Positions 1-10,500 of a DNA stretch of 64,000 bases are shown piece after piece; positions within the stretch are counted from its first letter, which is position 1; each line of letters opens with the position of its first letter. Location of the stretch: the NCBI RefSeq assembly GCF_901000735.1, contig NC_081541.1, forward strand, positions 23,295,273-23,359,272, given 5' to 3'. The notes beneath the pieces were generated by a model. The model was not told where the DNA came from and did no database searches. It worked only from the letters and a program-made list of their open reading frames with translations. Source of the stretch: Corylus avellana (taxonomy: Eukaryota > Streptophyta > Magnoliopsida > Fagales > Betulaceae). The translations under genes and the position numbers were made by a program.

Positions 1-479
1 CGTGAATGAGCTCCCCTCGACCTTTCACTAGGATAAAGGGTGACATTGAAATCCCCACTGATACACCATGGCACGTCTCAGCAGCTCATGACCTCTGCCA
101 GCTCCTCCCAAAGAAAATGCCTAGCATTTACTCTGTTAGGACCATACACCCCCGCAAACGCCCACTCAAAGCCATCCTCAACATTCTTAAAGGAGCAAGC
201 CACCACATAACATCCCAACACTACATCTACCTTCTCAATAGCCCTCTTGTCCCAGATGAGCAAAATACCCCTTGAAGCCCCAATAGAAGGAACAAAGCAC
301 CACTCCACGTACGGACAACCCCATAAGCTTCTCACTAAGTTATACGAAATAAAGTCCATCTTCGTCTCTTGGAAACAAACAACATCTGCCTTCCAACTTC
401 TAAGCAAATTCCTAACCCTCAACCTTTTATCCTTCTCGTTCAAACGTCTCACATTCCATGACAAAATTTTAAGCTTCAT
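1..479 (-). pseudogene. LINE ORF2 N-terminus: APE-type endonuclease
   Basis: ORF2 begins MKLKILSWNVRRLNEKDKR, with the SWNVRGLN-like first strand and the QETK motif (VVCFQETKM) of the exonuclease-endonuclease-phosphatase fold. This enzyme nicks target DNA for target-primed reverse transcription. WAFAGVYGPN follows near residue 107. After the stop at 80-78 the same frame continues with DVPWCISGDFNV, the GDFN catalytic motif, so one point change broke the ORF. The rest of ORF2 is outside the window. Confidence 0.85.
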
Positions 480-483
480 GATT

Positions 484-2794
484 TAACTTGACTGGCCCTC
501 CCCTTATTCTTGTCCCTTGACGAATGCTCCAAAAAATTGACAGAGGACTGCAAGTTAATTAGCTCCCTCTTACCTTTTTTGACTGCAGGAGTGCACACTT
601 CCCTCTCCACTTCTTTGCCTTCGTTGTCAGCCATAAGCACCCCAATGGTCTCTTCAAGCTTTCCTTCCTCTCCATCACAAGATAGGCCAACTTCCTTGCA
701 TGCCTTAACGATAAAATTCCTCTCCTGCACCTCCAACTGCACCTCCTGTACAAAATCTGGGACAAAAGATTCATGGGAAATAGAGCCCTCCACTGCTATA
801 GAAACTCCACCCAAGTTATCAAGTTGTGATATGCAACGCCCCGGCTCCTTACCCAGAATACCCAACACAGAAACACCTAGAGGTTGTTCACCGGGGTTGC
901 TCCCTAGAGAACCTCCCCTCCCGGCCTCCTCACCGTCACCGGAAGTAGACCTAGAGAATTCCGGAGACACCCCCTTACCAGGCTGCTTACCCAGAATCCC
1001 TGGACCAGAGACGCTCGAGTCCCCCTTCAGTGAACCTTGGTCGGCAAGACTGGGGTAGAAGCCCCTGCGTCTTAATCGGAGAACCCGATACTTGATCTTT
1101 TAACTCCATCGTCACCGTATCCTTGAACATGGAGCCCACCGTCAAGATATCTCCCAAAACGCCATCCCTTGCCAGAATCTTCCTCGCCGCCCCCTCATTG
1201 GGCAAAACTTCCTTTGTCGGCACCTCTGCCGGAGATGTGGAGGCTATCTGCAAAGCCGCACCGACGTGGGCCTCCCTGTCGCAGAACAACAACCTAACAT
1301 CGGGGCTAACAGAGTTACAGGTGACACCCACCGGAGTCTTTGGACCTCTTGTCGAGCAGTCCGACTCTCCAACCGGAGAACCCGATGCTTGATTGCTTAA
1401 TTCCAACGTCGCCGTAGCCTTGATCATGGAACCCACCATCGGAACATCTCCCAGAACACCATCCCTTGCCGGAATCTTCCTCGCCGCCCCCTCACTGGAC
1501 GAAACTACCTCTGTCGGCACCTTTGCCGGAGACGTAGAGGCAATCTATAGGACAAAACTGGCGTGGGCCTCCCTGTCGCAGTACAACGACCTAGCATCGG
1601 GACTTATTGCATTACCGGCGAGGCTCACCGGAGCGTTTGGACCTCCCGACGAACTGTCCGGCACACCAACCAGCTTCAGTCCTCTGTCCAATGCCCCCTC
1701 CCCTTTCTCCACGGGCCGAGCAGCTTTCCTCCTAAAATGCATCTTCACTGGCTGAAGACTCATACCATGCTTGGGCCTTCCCCTAGTAACCTTCTTGGGC
1801 TGGGCTGCTCCTTTCTTATGTTTGTCCCCTCCAGCTAGCCCATAATCGCAAGACCCACCAGACCTAGGAAGAACACTCAGGCCCTCCACAAATCTGATAG
1901 CACTTTCAATTATGTCAAGCCCCACGTCACTTTTACACGAAACCAGGACTGCACGTCGTGGCTACCTACCCCCTCCCATCCCTTCACGTGATCAGCACCA
2001 CATTCCGAAGCTGTCAGCCTCGTCGTGGTGATTGACCTGCTCGCCGGAGGCGGAAACCTGCTCGCCGGAGCTTTGCAGTGAACACCCAGTGGCTCCCCTA
2101 CCTTTGGGTTGCACATTCCCTCCCCACCAAAGGATTGGTTCTTCTTCGGGCCCTCCATACCGCCGCTGTCTGACCTCACCGGGATTAAGGACTCGTGCAA
2201 ACCCTCCTCCTGTATAGTAGAAAGCTGAACTTGCTTATCCTTCTCTGCAGAAGCCTCCTTCAACCACCTTGGCACCTTGGCTATTGGCTCAGCGAAATCA
2301 TTGAAACAGTCCTCTATCGACTGCAGCGATGACCCCAAAACTTCCACATAGCTGCTTCTTCTCCCCCCTACGTCATAATTCTTATTAACTTCCCTGACCT
2401 CCCTAGACTCACACAGTGAAGACTTAGCCAGACGCACCTTTGATATGAGACGTGTCCATCCTTGACCATAACGTCCTTCTAGTATAATGATCGAGCCACT
2501 CCTATGCCTACCATCATATTCTTCTATTGTCAGGAATCGCCCATGTCTGTTAGCACATTTTTGTGCAATTATCCATGGATACCTTGCTTTGGATTGGTCC
2601 TAAAATACCTCAGAAGAATCCACTGGCACCAAGTCCTCTATAATGCGTGCCAACCACACCAACTCATCCTTGTGCAGGAAGATGGTTTTTTGTTTCCTAT
2701 TACCTCTTTAAAAAATTCTCACCCTTGAAGCCCTACTCTTAATCAGTAACTCAAAAGTTTTGGACTCCACAATCCACTTTCTCGAAGCAGCCAT
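484..2794 (-). pseudogene. LINE ORF1 (DUF4283-type), frameshifted
   Basis: The start reads MAASRKWIVESKTFELLIK, the usual opening of plant LINE ORF1 proteins with a DUF4283-type nucleic-acid-binding domain. A stop follows after about 28 residues, and a second frame continues (RYPWIIAQKCANRHGRF, then ILEGRYGQGWTRLISKV). Downstream lies a long Pro/Ser/Gly-rich tail in pieces at 2437-1910, 1925-1545, 1520-987 and 970-476. The tail contains an in-frame 297-bp tandem duplication at about 1077-1670. ORF1 proteins bind LINE RNA in the RNP. Frame breaks make this copy inactive. Confidence 0.8.
1077..1670 (-). repeat. 297-bp in-frame tandem duplication inside LINE ORF1
   Basis: Two adjacent units share the same order of sequence. 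Matching anchor points (an ATGGAGCCC / ATGGAACCC stretch) occur at 1129 and 1426, 297 bp (99 codons) apart. The repeated peptide contains GAARKIPARDGVLGD / GAARKILARDGVLGD. The units have diverged by many substitutions, so the duplication is not recent. Confidence 0.75.
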
Positions 2795-2870
2795 AATGCT
2801 ACCCAAACAACTAACAAGCTAGACACCCAAACAGTAAACACGGGCCACTCATGCGCCTGTACTCGGGCAA

Positions 2871-3321
2871 AGTTGGAGGAGAGAGAAGAGAGCATGATTC
2901 TTTTACTATTGAGTATATCTTCTTTTAACCTTCTATAATGTGAGTTCCATTAACTATGGCAATGCTATCTCCTCCTCTCGTTGCGGGGAAAGGCAAGGCT
3001 CACGTCCTGTAATGTCGTGTATTCCTTGAGGGTTTTGGAAAGTATAATGATTGTTAGAAAGTATTTTCTGTTTTCAAGAACAAAAAGCCATTTTTTGAAT
3101 AGTGTTGACAAACGATATGTAAAGTTCTAATTAATCAGCTCTTCTTTCATCTTGTTACAGTATGTTCAGAACTTAGTTTTCCTCATCTAATAGGATGAGG
3201 ACATCAATTAGGTATGAATAGAAACTAAATACGCTAAAGGCCTCAGAAAAATATGACATAGGACCCACAACTGCACCCACGGCCAAAATTACAAGAATTA
3301 GAATATATATATATATATATA
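2871..3321. other. Intron or intergenic AT-rich stretch, no gene seen
   Basis: No coding match was found in either strand. The stretch ends in a short (AT)n run at 3303-3321 that abuts the poly(T) of the next LINE. It is presumably part of the large 5' intron of the + strand glycosyltransferase gene. Confidence 0.5.
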
Positions 3322-3409
3322 TTTTTTTTTTTTGATAAATAAGTAATTAATTAAAAAGCGCAAAGGGGAGCAACTCTAGTACATTGGATGTATGCAAAGA
3401 AAGGCCCTA

Positions 3410-4504
3410 CTAAAGGCAAAAAGAATAACAAAAAGCCACAAATTGAGGCATAGGAGAAAACTGAGGCACATTAAAAGCTCCCACCCAATGGAATAGAGTT
3501 GTTATAAACAACTTTTTGAGCTCATCCAGTGTCGTTTCTTGAACTTCAAAACATCTTATTTTCTGCTCTCTCCAAATAGTCCTCATTAGACACAATGGGG
3601 CTATTCTCCATACCTCCTTGACTGAACGGTTACCTCTCTGATCTTTCCAACAGGCTAATAAATCTGCCACCCTTCCTTGCATGACCCATGTGACATAAGA
3701 AAGAGTAAATAACACACTCCATAAGGCTCGTACTACTTCACAATGAAGGAGTAGATGATTGACAGATTCGCCACTCTTACTCATACAACACCAATCCATC
3801 ACAATGAGTTATCTCTTACGCAAGTTATCCAAAGTCAGAATCTTACCGTGAGTTGTTGTCCACACAATGAAACTTACTCGCATTGGAACTTTAACTTTCC
3901 ATATACTCCTCCACGAAAAAGAGGAAGCTTCCACCACATCCGTCCCTGAATAGGAGAGCACACGAAAAAAAGACGTCTCCTCAAAAATCTTTTGTTTTGC
4001 AGGAGTCCACCACATACAATCCGCCCCCCGTTTGGAAAGCATATAGCTTCCCAAAAAAAGCTATCACCTCCTCTACCTCCCAATCCTGGACCACTAGTAA
4101 GAAAGGAACATTCCATTGTATAGCACCATTAGACCACTGCATATTATCTCTAACCCATGCCTCCTTATTACTTGCAATACGAAATAACTCACATAATACT
4201 TTCTTCAAAGAGAGATCCCTGCACCAAATATCATGCCATAATCTAATTTGAGAATCATCCCTTACTCCAAACCTAATAAATCTCGAGAAAACTCCCCACC
4301 CTCTTCTAATATGTTTCCACACACCCACTCCAAAAGGGCCTCCACCACCTTAGTACACCAACCGCCATTCATGCACCCATACTTGACTTCTACAACCAGC
4401 CTCCAATACTCTTTGCTTTCTGCAGCAAATTGCCATAGCCATTTACCCAATAAAGTTTGATTAAAACTACGCAATTTCCAAATTCCCAAACCACCTAATT
4501 GCAT
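3410..4504 (-). pseudogene. LINE ORF2 C-terminus: RT tail and zf-RVT domain
   Basis: Segments in three frames read LGGLGIWKLRSFNQTLLGKW (end of the RT domain), then KVPMRVSFIVWTTTHGKILT, then WCCMSKSGESVNHLLLHCEVV. The last is the reverse-transcriptase zinc-binding domain (zf-RVT, C..C..H..C pattern) found at the C terminus of plant L1 ORF2. Frameshifts lie between the pieces. Its N-terminal edge at about 4504 is the internal-deletion junction. Confidence 0.85.
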
Positions 4505-5910
4505 GGGAGAGCAAACAAAGCCATCATCTGTTCCTCATGCCCGTTAAGTGACAAACCCACTACATGGCGAAAACCTTTGATTCTCTGCCCAACCCATTCG
4601 CATGTCTCTGTCTTATTCAAATCCTCACCCTCCAACCTGTCCCCCATTTGCACTTCCAGCGGTTTAACCTCCATCGCTTCTTCCTTGCTCAAGTGTACCA
4701 ATTCCATGCCATTAAATTGTTGGTCTACAGTGACTGAAGATGGACTGGGGTCACTCACCACATCAAATTGCTGACCTTCCACACAGAAACTCCCCCTATT
4801 AGAATCCATTGCAACTTGTTTGTCGTTTTCCCCTTGGGCAAAAATCTCTAACCGATATAACACAATCGGCTCGCTGTCTATCGGTGTCCACCAACACCTT
4901 GGATAGTCCAGAGCTACCCCTATAAGCTTCTCCTTTTTACCCACACTCCCAGTCTGCATCACGGAAACACCCTCCTCCTCCCCAACTGCTGTTACTGCCC
5001 TGTTCAGGACATTGCTCCCCTGTGCAGCCACCCTCACGTTAAATTTCTCAACCTGCTCATCGGCTAACGCTGGTACTGTTCCGCCCAAAACTGGTGTCTC
5101 CTCCACCTCTGAGCTACCAGCAACTACCTCAACACTCGACAGATCTCCCTCACTGGGCTCCCACTCCTGCCCAATAGCCTGATTGGCTTTGTCTGTACCC
5201 TCTAGGATGACTGGGGAACCTATCAGCATTGTCTTCAACCTTCTGGTCCGCAGCTGCTCCCCCTCGCTGTGCATCCGAGGCTGCCCATTGGCATTATCGG
5301 CCTTAGCTGGATGTTCTGGGTTGACTGGGCAGCTTATCGGCGATATCTCCTGCACATTGGCTGGAGCAACAGTTGTTGACGCGTCTACCTTGTGTCGGGA
5401 TGAATCCGGCCCCGTGTTTTTTACACACCAACGAGGCTGCATCTTGAGTAGCCTCCTTCGAATGTAAGTCTGCTTAATAGGCGGTTTGGGCTGCTTACAA
5501 AAAGACCGCCCAGCGTGAGCCCATGACTTTGCCCAAGTGTCTGTCATAATATTACTCTCTTGTCCCATATTCTGGCCAGCCTTAGAAGACATCTGACCCA
5601 CTTCAAGCTTCTCCAAACAACTGTTTGTCTCCTTAAACGCACGCAGCATATTACGAATTGCCAAAATGTTACCTTTCATAAGGAGCTGCGAGAATAACTC
5701 CCCATTATTTCCAGCGTGATCCACGAGTTCAGTTCCTGGCAGTGTGCCTTCCACTCCTTCCTTCCCTGCACCCTGGTCGCCCGCGCTTTGATCTCCGGCC
5801 AAGATATTTTGAGATTGCTTGATAGCTTGTGCCGTATTCCTCCGCACGTTCTCCTGCCTCTTACCCACTGCCACCTCCGCGTAAGACCCCTTCTCATGGA
5901 ATCCCTTCAA
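4495..5910 (-). pseudogene. LINE ORF1 C-terminal region, 471-aa open frame
   Basis: This is a long open frame starting MKGFHEKGSYAEVAVGKRQ. It is polar and low in structure, with a CVKNTG-type stretch in the middle and VGQRIKGFRHVVGLSLNGHE near the end. The 'GKS/GVGLSLNGHEEQ' type end precedes ORF2 in related LINEs. It is not a host gene: the upstream sequence (6071-5911) continues the same protein with stops, and the downstream end runs into LINE RT sequence at the deletion junction. That it stays open for 471 codons is notable, but the N-terminal domain is cut off. Confidence 0.7.
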
Positions 5911-6440
5911 CCCCTCTGGTACCTTCCCCGCAAGTGACTCTACAGTTACCTTACCCGGTTGCGTTCCCGTTAACGGCCCACCTGATCATTGCTTTTCATA
6001 ATACTGTTTCAGCCCCAGTATTTGCACGCGACACTCCTTCTAGCCCTTTCCTTCGTCTCCCTACGGTATGATAACAAAACTTCTCCTTCCACCTCTCGTT
6101 GTTCTGAGAACTCCATGAAATTCTCATAGCTATTGCTTTTCCTCTATATCATGTAAACAGTGTTACCGAACCGGAAAGTCTGCCAGTTCTCACATATCTT
6201 ATCGCTTTGAGTCAGGTTATCCCATGATAATAAAAACCAGAACACTGTCGGCCATGCCATAATCACTAACTGAGAAACACCTTTTCTTCTTTCCACCAAT
6301 CGAACACCCCCGTGAACATCTAACCTGAACTCAAATGACTTCTTTTCCACATAGAAAAATCCCAGGTACCCCATTCTTTGTTCCTTACCAGCTATAGGTA
6401 AACTTGTCTCAAATATTGGCAAAATCGATATAATCCATTC

Positions 6441-7383
6441 ACGTTATATCATATGAAAGCACTTATGGATAATAGATAAACCCCAAGGATCATGTTGTAA
6501 ACAGGGAAATCCTTGAACCTTAGACAAAAGGTTATTAAAATATTTTCCCCCGAAATTTACAGCCTCCCACAACATATATGTTGTTGTTGGATGCCATGGA
6601 CTGAAATTGCTTTTTTGCTTGGCCTAGAGTTAAGCAAAAGCTCAATTATTAATTACAAATCTTGAAGAAAAGTACTCTGATTGATAGGTAAAATAGCAAT
6701 ACAAGGAAAGTAGAGTGCACATTAATATTAAACAAAGAAAACTTCTACTTTTTGATTCAGTGATACTCATTTATAGAAAGATTTAATCAATGGTTACAAG
6801 AAAGAATTTCACAGTTGTACTGACCTTGCTGGGAGCCAGGGACGGCATTCACCAACAGAAGGTTGAATAGCCTGAAAGGACATTCTACACCTGGTGTCAA
6901 ATTATACAATTGTTTATTGTCTGTTCCCCTATACTATTGCTTCCTAAAGTCATTTCAGTTCTATCATAATCCATTATCCACTACTAATGGATACTGGTTT
7001 CCAGCCTGTCAAGCTCAAATGCTGCCTTGGTACCAAAGAGGTTTCCTATGACTAAAGATAATACTAGATTTTCATAGTCAAATGGTATCAGATGGTTCTT
7101 GGTTGAATTTTATGCATAGCATTGAATGATATTAACTCTTCCATGAATAGTCATTTGTGGGAAGTTTTTGTTGGTAGATGATTTATTGAACTGAGTCTGG
7201 GCTGGGGATAAATTTGGCCCCCAACCAAAAATCGAATTGGATGAAGTTATTTGCTTTATGGCTATGAGATTGCCCCTTTTCTTTTTAAAGCAGAAGTTTA
7301 TGTGCCCCATGTTGAAAAATTCTATTATTTTCGACTTTTGTTCCTTCAATATCATCACCATCTTTACTTCACGACATTAACAG
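6441..7383. other. Intron sequence, no feature recognised
   Basis: AT-rich sequence between the LINE relic and the glycosyltransferase exon at 7384. No upstream glycosyltransferase exon could be recognised here on the + strand. Small open frames show no family resemblance. Confidence 0.5.
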
Positions 7384-7594
7384 ATTATTGGCCATCGAGT
7401 GTCTGTGTTTGCGGCTTTTGGTTTCTGCCTTTGGAATGGCAGTTTTCATGTAAGAAGTGCGGTGAAATTTCAGCACTTGTTTCTTCAGGACATCTGCCTA
7501 GAAAAGAACTATGTTCGGCTCATCTGGAGTTACAAACTTTTCTGAAGACTGTGTCAAGGCCGCCTATTTTTGTTGGGTTGAGTTCTGTCGGAAG
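7384..7594 (+). CDS. UGT exon a
   Basis: 211 nt after acceptor AACAG. It encodes [20 protein letters not shown] through [11 protein letters not shown] and ends AAG|GCAAGT, so the intron starts with GC, not GT. The first codon needs one base from an upstream exon outside the window. Confidence 0.88.
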
Positions 7595-10500
7595 GCAAGT
7601 TCCTTATTTAATTTTGTTCTCGACTTCTTGTTACTGCCAACAAAAAGTTTATTTACCAAATTTTTTTTGATAATTAATTTCATATTATTAATAAAGCGTA
7701 GAGGGGCGTAATCTTAGTACACATGGAGTATACAAAGATTAACCCTTCATAGGAAGATGAAGAAAATAAAATCATGAAATCTGCTAAAGTAGGAACATCT
7801 CATCTATGATGAGCCGCCATCCACATATGTAACAAGTTAAGCATAGACTTTTGCAACTCTACTGTCGAAATCTCAACATCCTCAAATAGCCGCGCATTTT
7901 TCTCATTCCAAATACACCACATTACACACAACGGGACCAACCTTATAATTTCCTTAACTAGGCTGCACCCAATCGAACCACCCCAGCTTGTCAACAAATC
8001 CATTACCCACTTCGGCATAACCCACTCTACCCCGGACAATGTAAGAATGTAATTCCATAGCTCGCTTGCCACTTCGCAATGACGCAAAATGTGATCAATG
8101 GACTCGTCACTCTTCTTATACATACAACACCACTAAACTTCCACAATATTCCTCTTTAGTAGATTATCATGCGTCACTATTTTCCTTAAGGCTGCTGTCC
8201 ACCCAAAAAACACCACCCTTAAAGGTGCCTTTACTTGCCAAATGCTCTTACGTGGAAAAACATGATGAGCTTGGCTAGATAACACCTTATAGAACAACTT
8301 CACCTCAAACATTTCCCTCTTGGACGGGCTCCATCCTACCGACCCCCCTCCATGACATAGCTTGAAAGAATACAACCGCTCAAAAAATGCTAGTACCAAC
8401 TCCATCGCCCAATCCTGCGCTGGTCGCATAAAAAGGACATTCCACTCAATAACCTCATCATACCATTGAAAGTTATCCACCACCCACGCATTTTTGTGTC
8501 TAGTAATAGTGAACAAAGGCGGAAAAACATGCTTCAACGGTCTATCATCACACCAAATATCATGCCAAAAGCTTACTTTAGATCCAACCCCCACCCCAAA
8601 ATGAACAAAGTTGGAAAAACTGTCCCACCCCCTTCTAATATGTTTCCACACACCCACTCAATATGTCCCCATAACCTCCTTCGAACACCAACCACCCTTC
8701 ATATTCTCATATTTAGCTTTGATCACCATTTTCCATAAGACCTCGCTCTCCATAGCATACTGCCACAACTACTTCCTCAATAAGGCTCTATTAAATTGAA
8801 GCAGATTCCGAACACCTAGCCCTCTCTCTTTTATCGGCGTGCAAATCCGCTTCCAATTTACTAAGTGGAATTTTACCTCATCCCCTATGCCACCCCAAAG
8901 GAAATCCCTTTGGTGTCTCTCAAGCCTATTAGCCACTCCCTTTGGAATAGGAAATAAAGATAAGTAATATGTAGGAAGATTAGAAAGGGTACCTTTAAGC
9001 AAAGTCAAATGACCATCCCTAGATAAATATAGTGTCTTTTGTTAAAGTAATGGTTAAGTGATTAAATTTACCTCTTCCTATGAGCTTAAACTTTTGGGAT
9101 AACTGGTGATTTAACGTGATATCAGAGCCAAAGATCCTGAGATCCGCCTCACCTATTAAAAGGAAGTTTGAGCCCACACGTGAGAGGGAGTGTTAAAGTA
9201 ATGGTTAAGTGATTAAATTTACCTCTTCCTATGAGCTTAAGCTTTTAGGATAACTGGTGATTTAACATGGTATTTTTTTTTTTTTTTTTGATAAGTAATG
9301 ATGATATAAAAGAGCGCAAAGGGGCGCAACCCATATACACGGGAAGTAAAAACAGAGAGCGCCTAGGAGGGAGAGAAATGAAAAAGAAAATCAGAGAAAC
9401 TAATCACTAAAGGAGCTAGCCAAGCGGCCGTCCAAGAGTAAAGAGTAAAGAGTAAAGAGTAAAGAAAAAGAAATGGTGATTTAACATGGTATAAAAGCTA
9501 AAGGTCTTGAGATTGAATCTTGACTCCGTCAATTCACCCCATTTCAATTAAATATTCCATGTGTTGGGCCTCACCTATTAAAATGAAGTTTGAGTGCAGA
9601 CGTGAGAGGGAGTGCTAAAGTAATGGTTAAGTGATTAAATTTACCTCTTCCTATGAGCTTAGGCTTTTGGGATAACTGGTAATTTAACATCTTTCAACTA
9701 GCCAACCGACGTTCCATTTGCTCAATAACGCCATTCCAAATAGATGTGGCCTTATATGAGACACTCAGCGGCAAACCCAAATACTTCATATGCAAAGAGG
9801 CAACTTTACATCCAAGAATATTAGCCAATTCTTCGACATCTTCCATTGCTTCTATAGCAACAAGTTCGGATTTGCCCAAATTGATTCTCAAACCCGACAT
9901 TGCTTCAAAACACAAGAAAATAAACCGCAAATGTTGAATTTGCTCAGACTGTGCACCATAGAAAATCAGTGTGTCATCAACGAATAGTAAATGAGACACT
10001 ACCGACGCTTCATTGCCCCTTGAACCCTGTCAATAGGCCCTGCTCCATCATCGTAGTCAACATCCTACTCAACGTCTCCATAACCACCACAAACAAAAGC
10101 GGCGAAATTGGATCCCCCTGCTGTATCCCACGTGAGCTATTAAAAACAAGCGAAGGAGTTCCATTCACAAGAATGGAATTCTCACCTAGAAATACAACAC
10201 TCTATCCAAGCCTGCCATTTCTCCCCAAAACCACATCCCTTAAGTAGATAAAGCAAGAAGTTCCAACTAGTGATCATAGACCTTCTGCAAATCTAACCTG
10301 CATAGTACACCAGTTTTCTCCAATCAAATGCGAATATCCAAACACTCATTAGCAATAAGCACTGAATCTAAAATTTGGCTACCTCCAATGAGTGCGTTAT
10401 GAGAATTGGAAATAATATTTCCCAATACTGACTTAAACCTAGTAGCAAGAACCTTGGATATGATTTTATACACCCCACCCACCATGCTAATAGGCCGAAA

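Larger units (their letters stand above)
1..2870 (-). mobile_element. L1-type LINE, 5' part (continues past window start)
   Basis: Non-LTR retrotransposon of the plant L1 type, read right to left. The 5' leader lies around 2800-2870. ORF1 starts at ATG 2794 and ORF2 at ATG 479, followed by the endonuclease start. RT and the 3' end would lie before position 1. ORF1 is broken by frameshifts, and the endonuclease has an in-frame stop at 80-78. It sits in what must be an intron of the + strand glycosyltransferase gene. The assignment rests on recognising the ORF1 nucleic-acid-binding start and the APE endonuclease start; the outer 5' boundary is approximate. Confidence 0.85.
3322..6440 (-). mobile_element. 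Internally deleted L1-type LINE
   Basis: On the - strand this has a LINE 5' part (DUF4283-like ORF1 start, 6420-6150; ORF1 tail, 5910-4495) joined directly to the end of RT and the RT zinc-binding domain (4504-3410). It ends in a poly(A) tail, seen as poly(T) at 3322-3333. The endonuclease and the RT catalytic core are missing between about 4505 and 4495, so the element is a deletion derivative. The 5' boundary near 6440 is approximate and no clear target-site duplication was found. Confidence 0.8.

Noticed and set aside
4495..5910. A 471-codon open frame on the - strand as a host gene
   Set aside because: It lies between LINE ORF1 start sequence and LINE RT sequence in the same orientation, and its composition fits the ORF1 tail.
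6441..7383. An upstream UGT exon in this stretch
   Set aside because: No frame gives the expected segment before YWPSS; the previous exon must lie before the window.
7251..7670. A 139-codon + strand frame as one protein
   Set aside because: Only 7384-7594 shows family similarity. The rest reads into introns on both sides, and the splice sites fit the exon.
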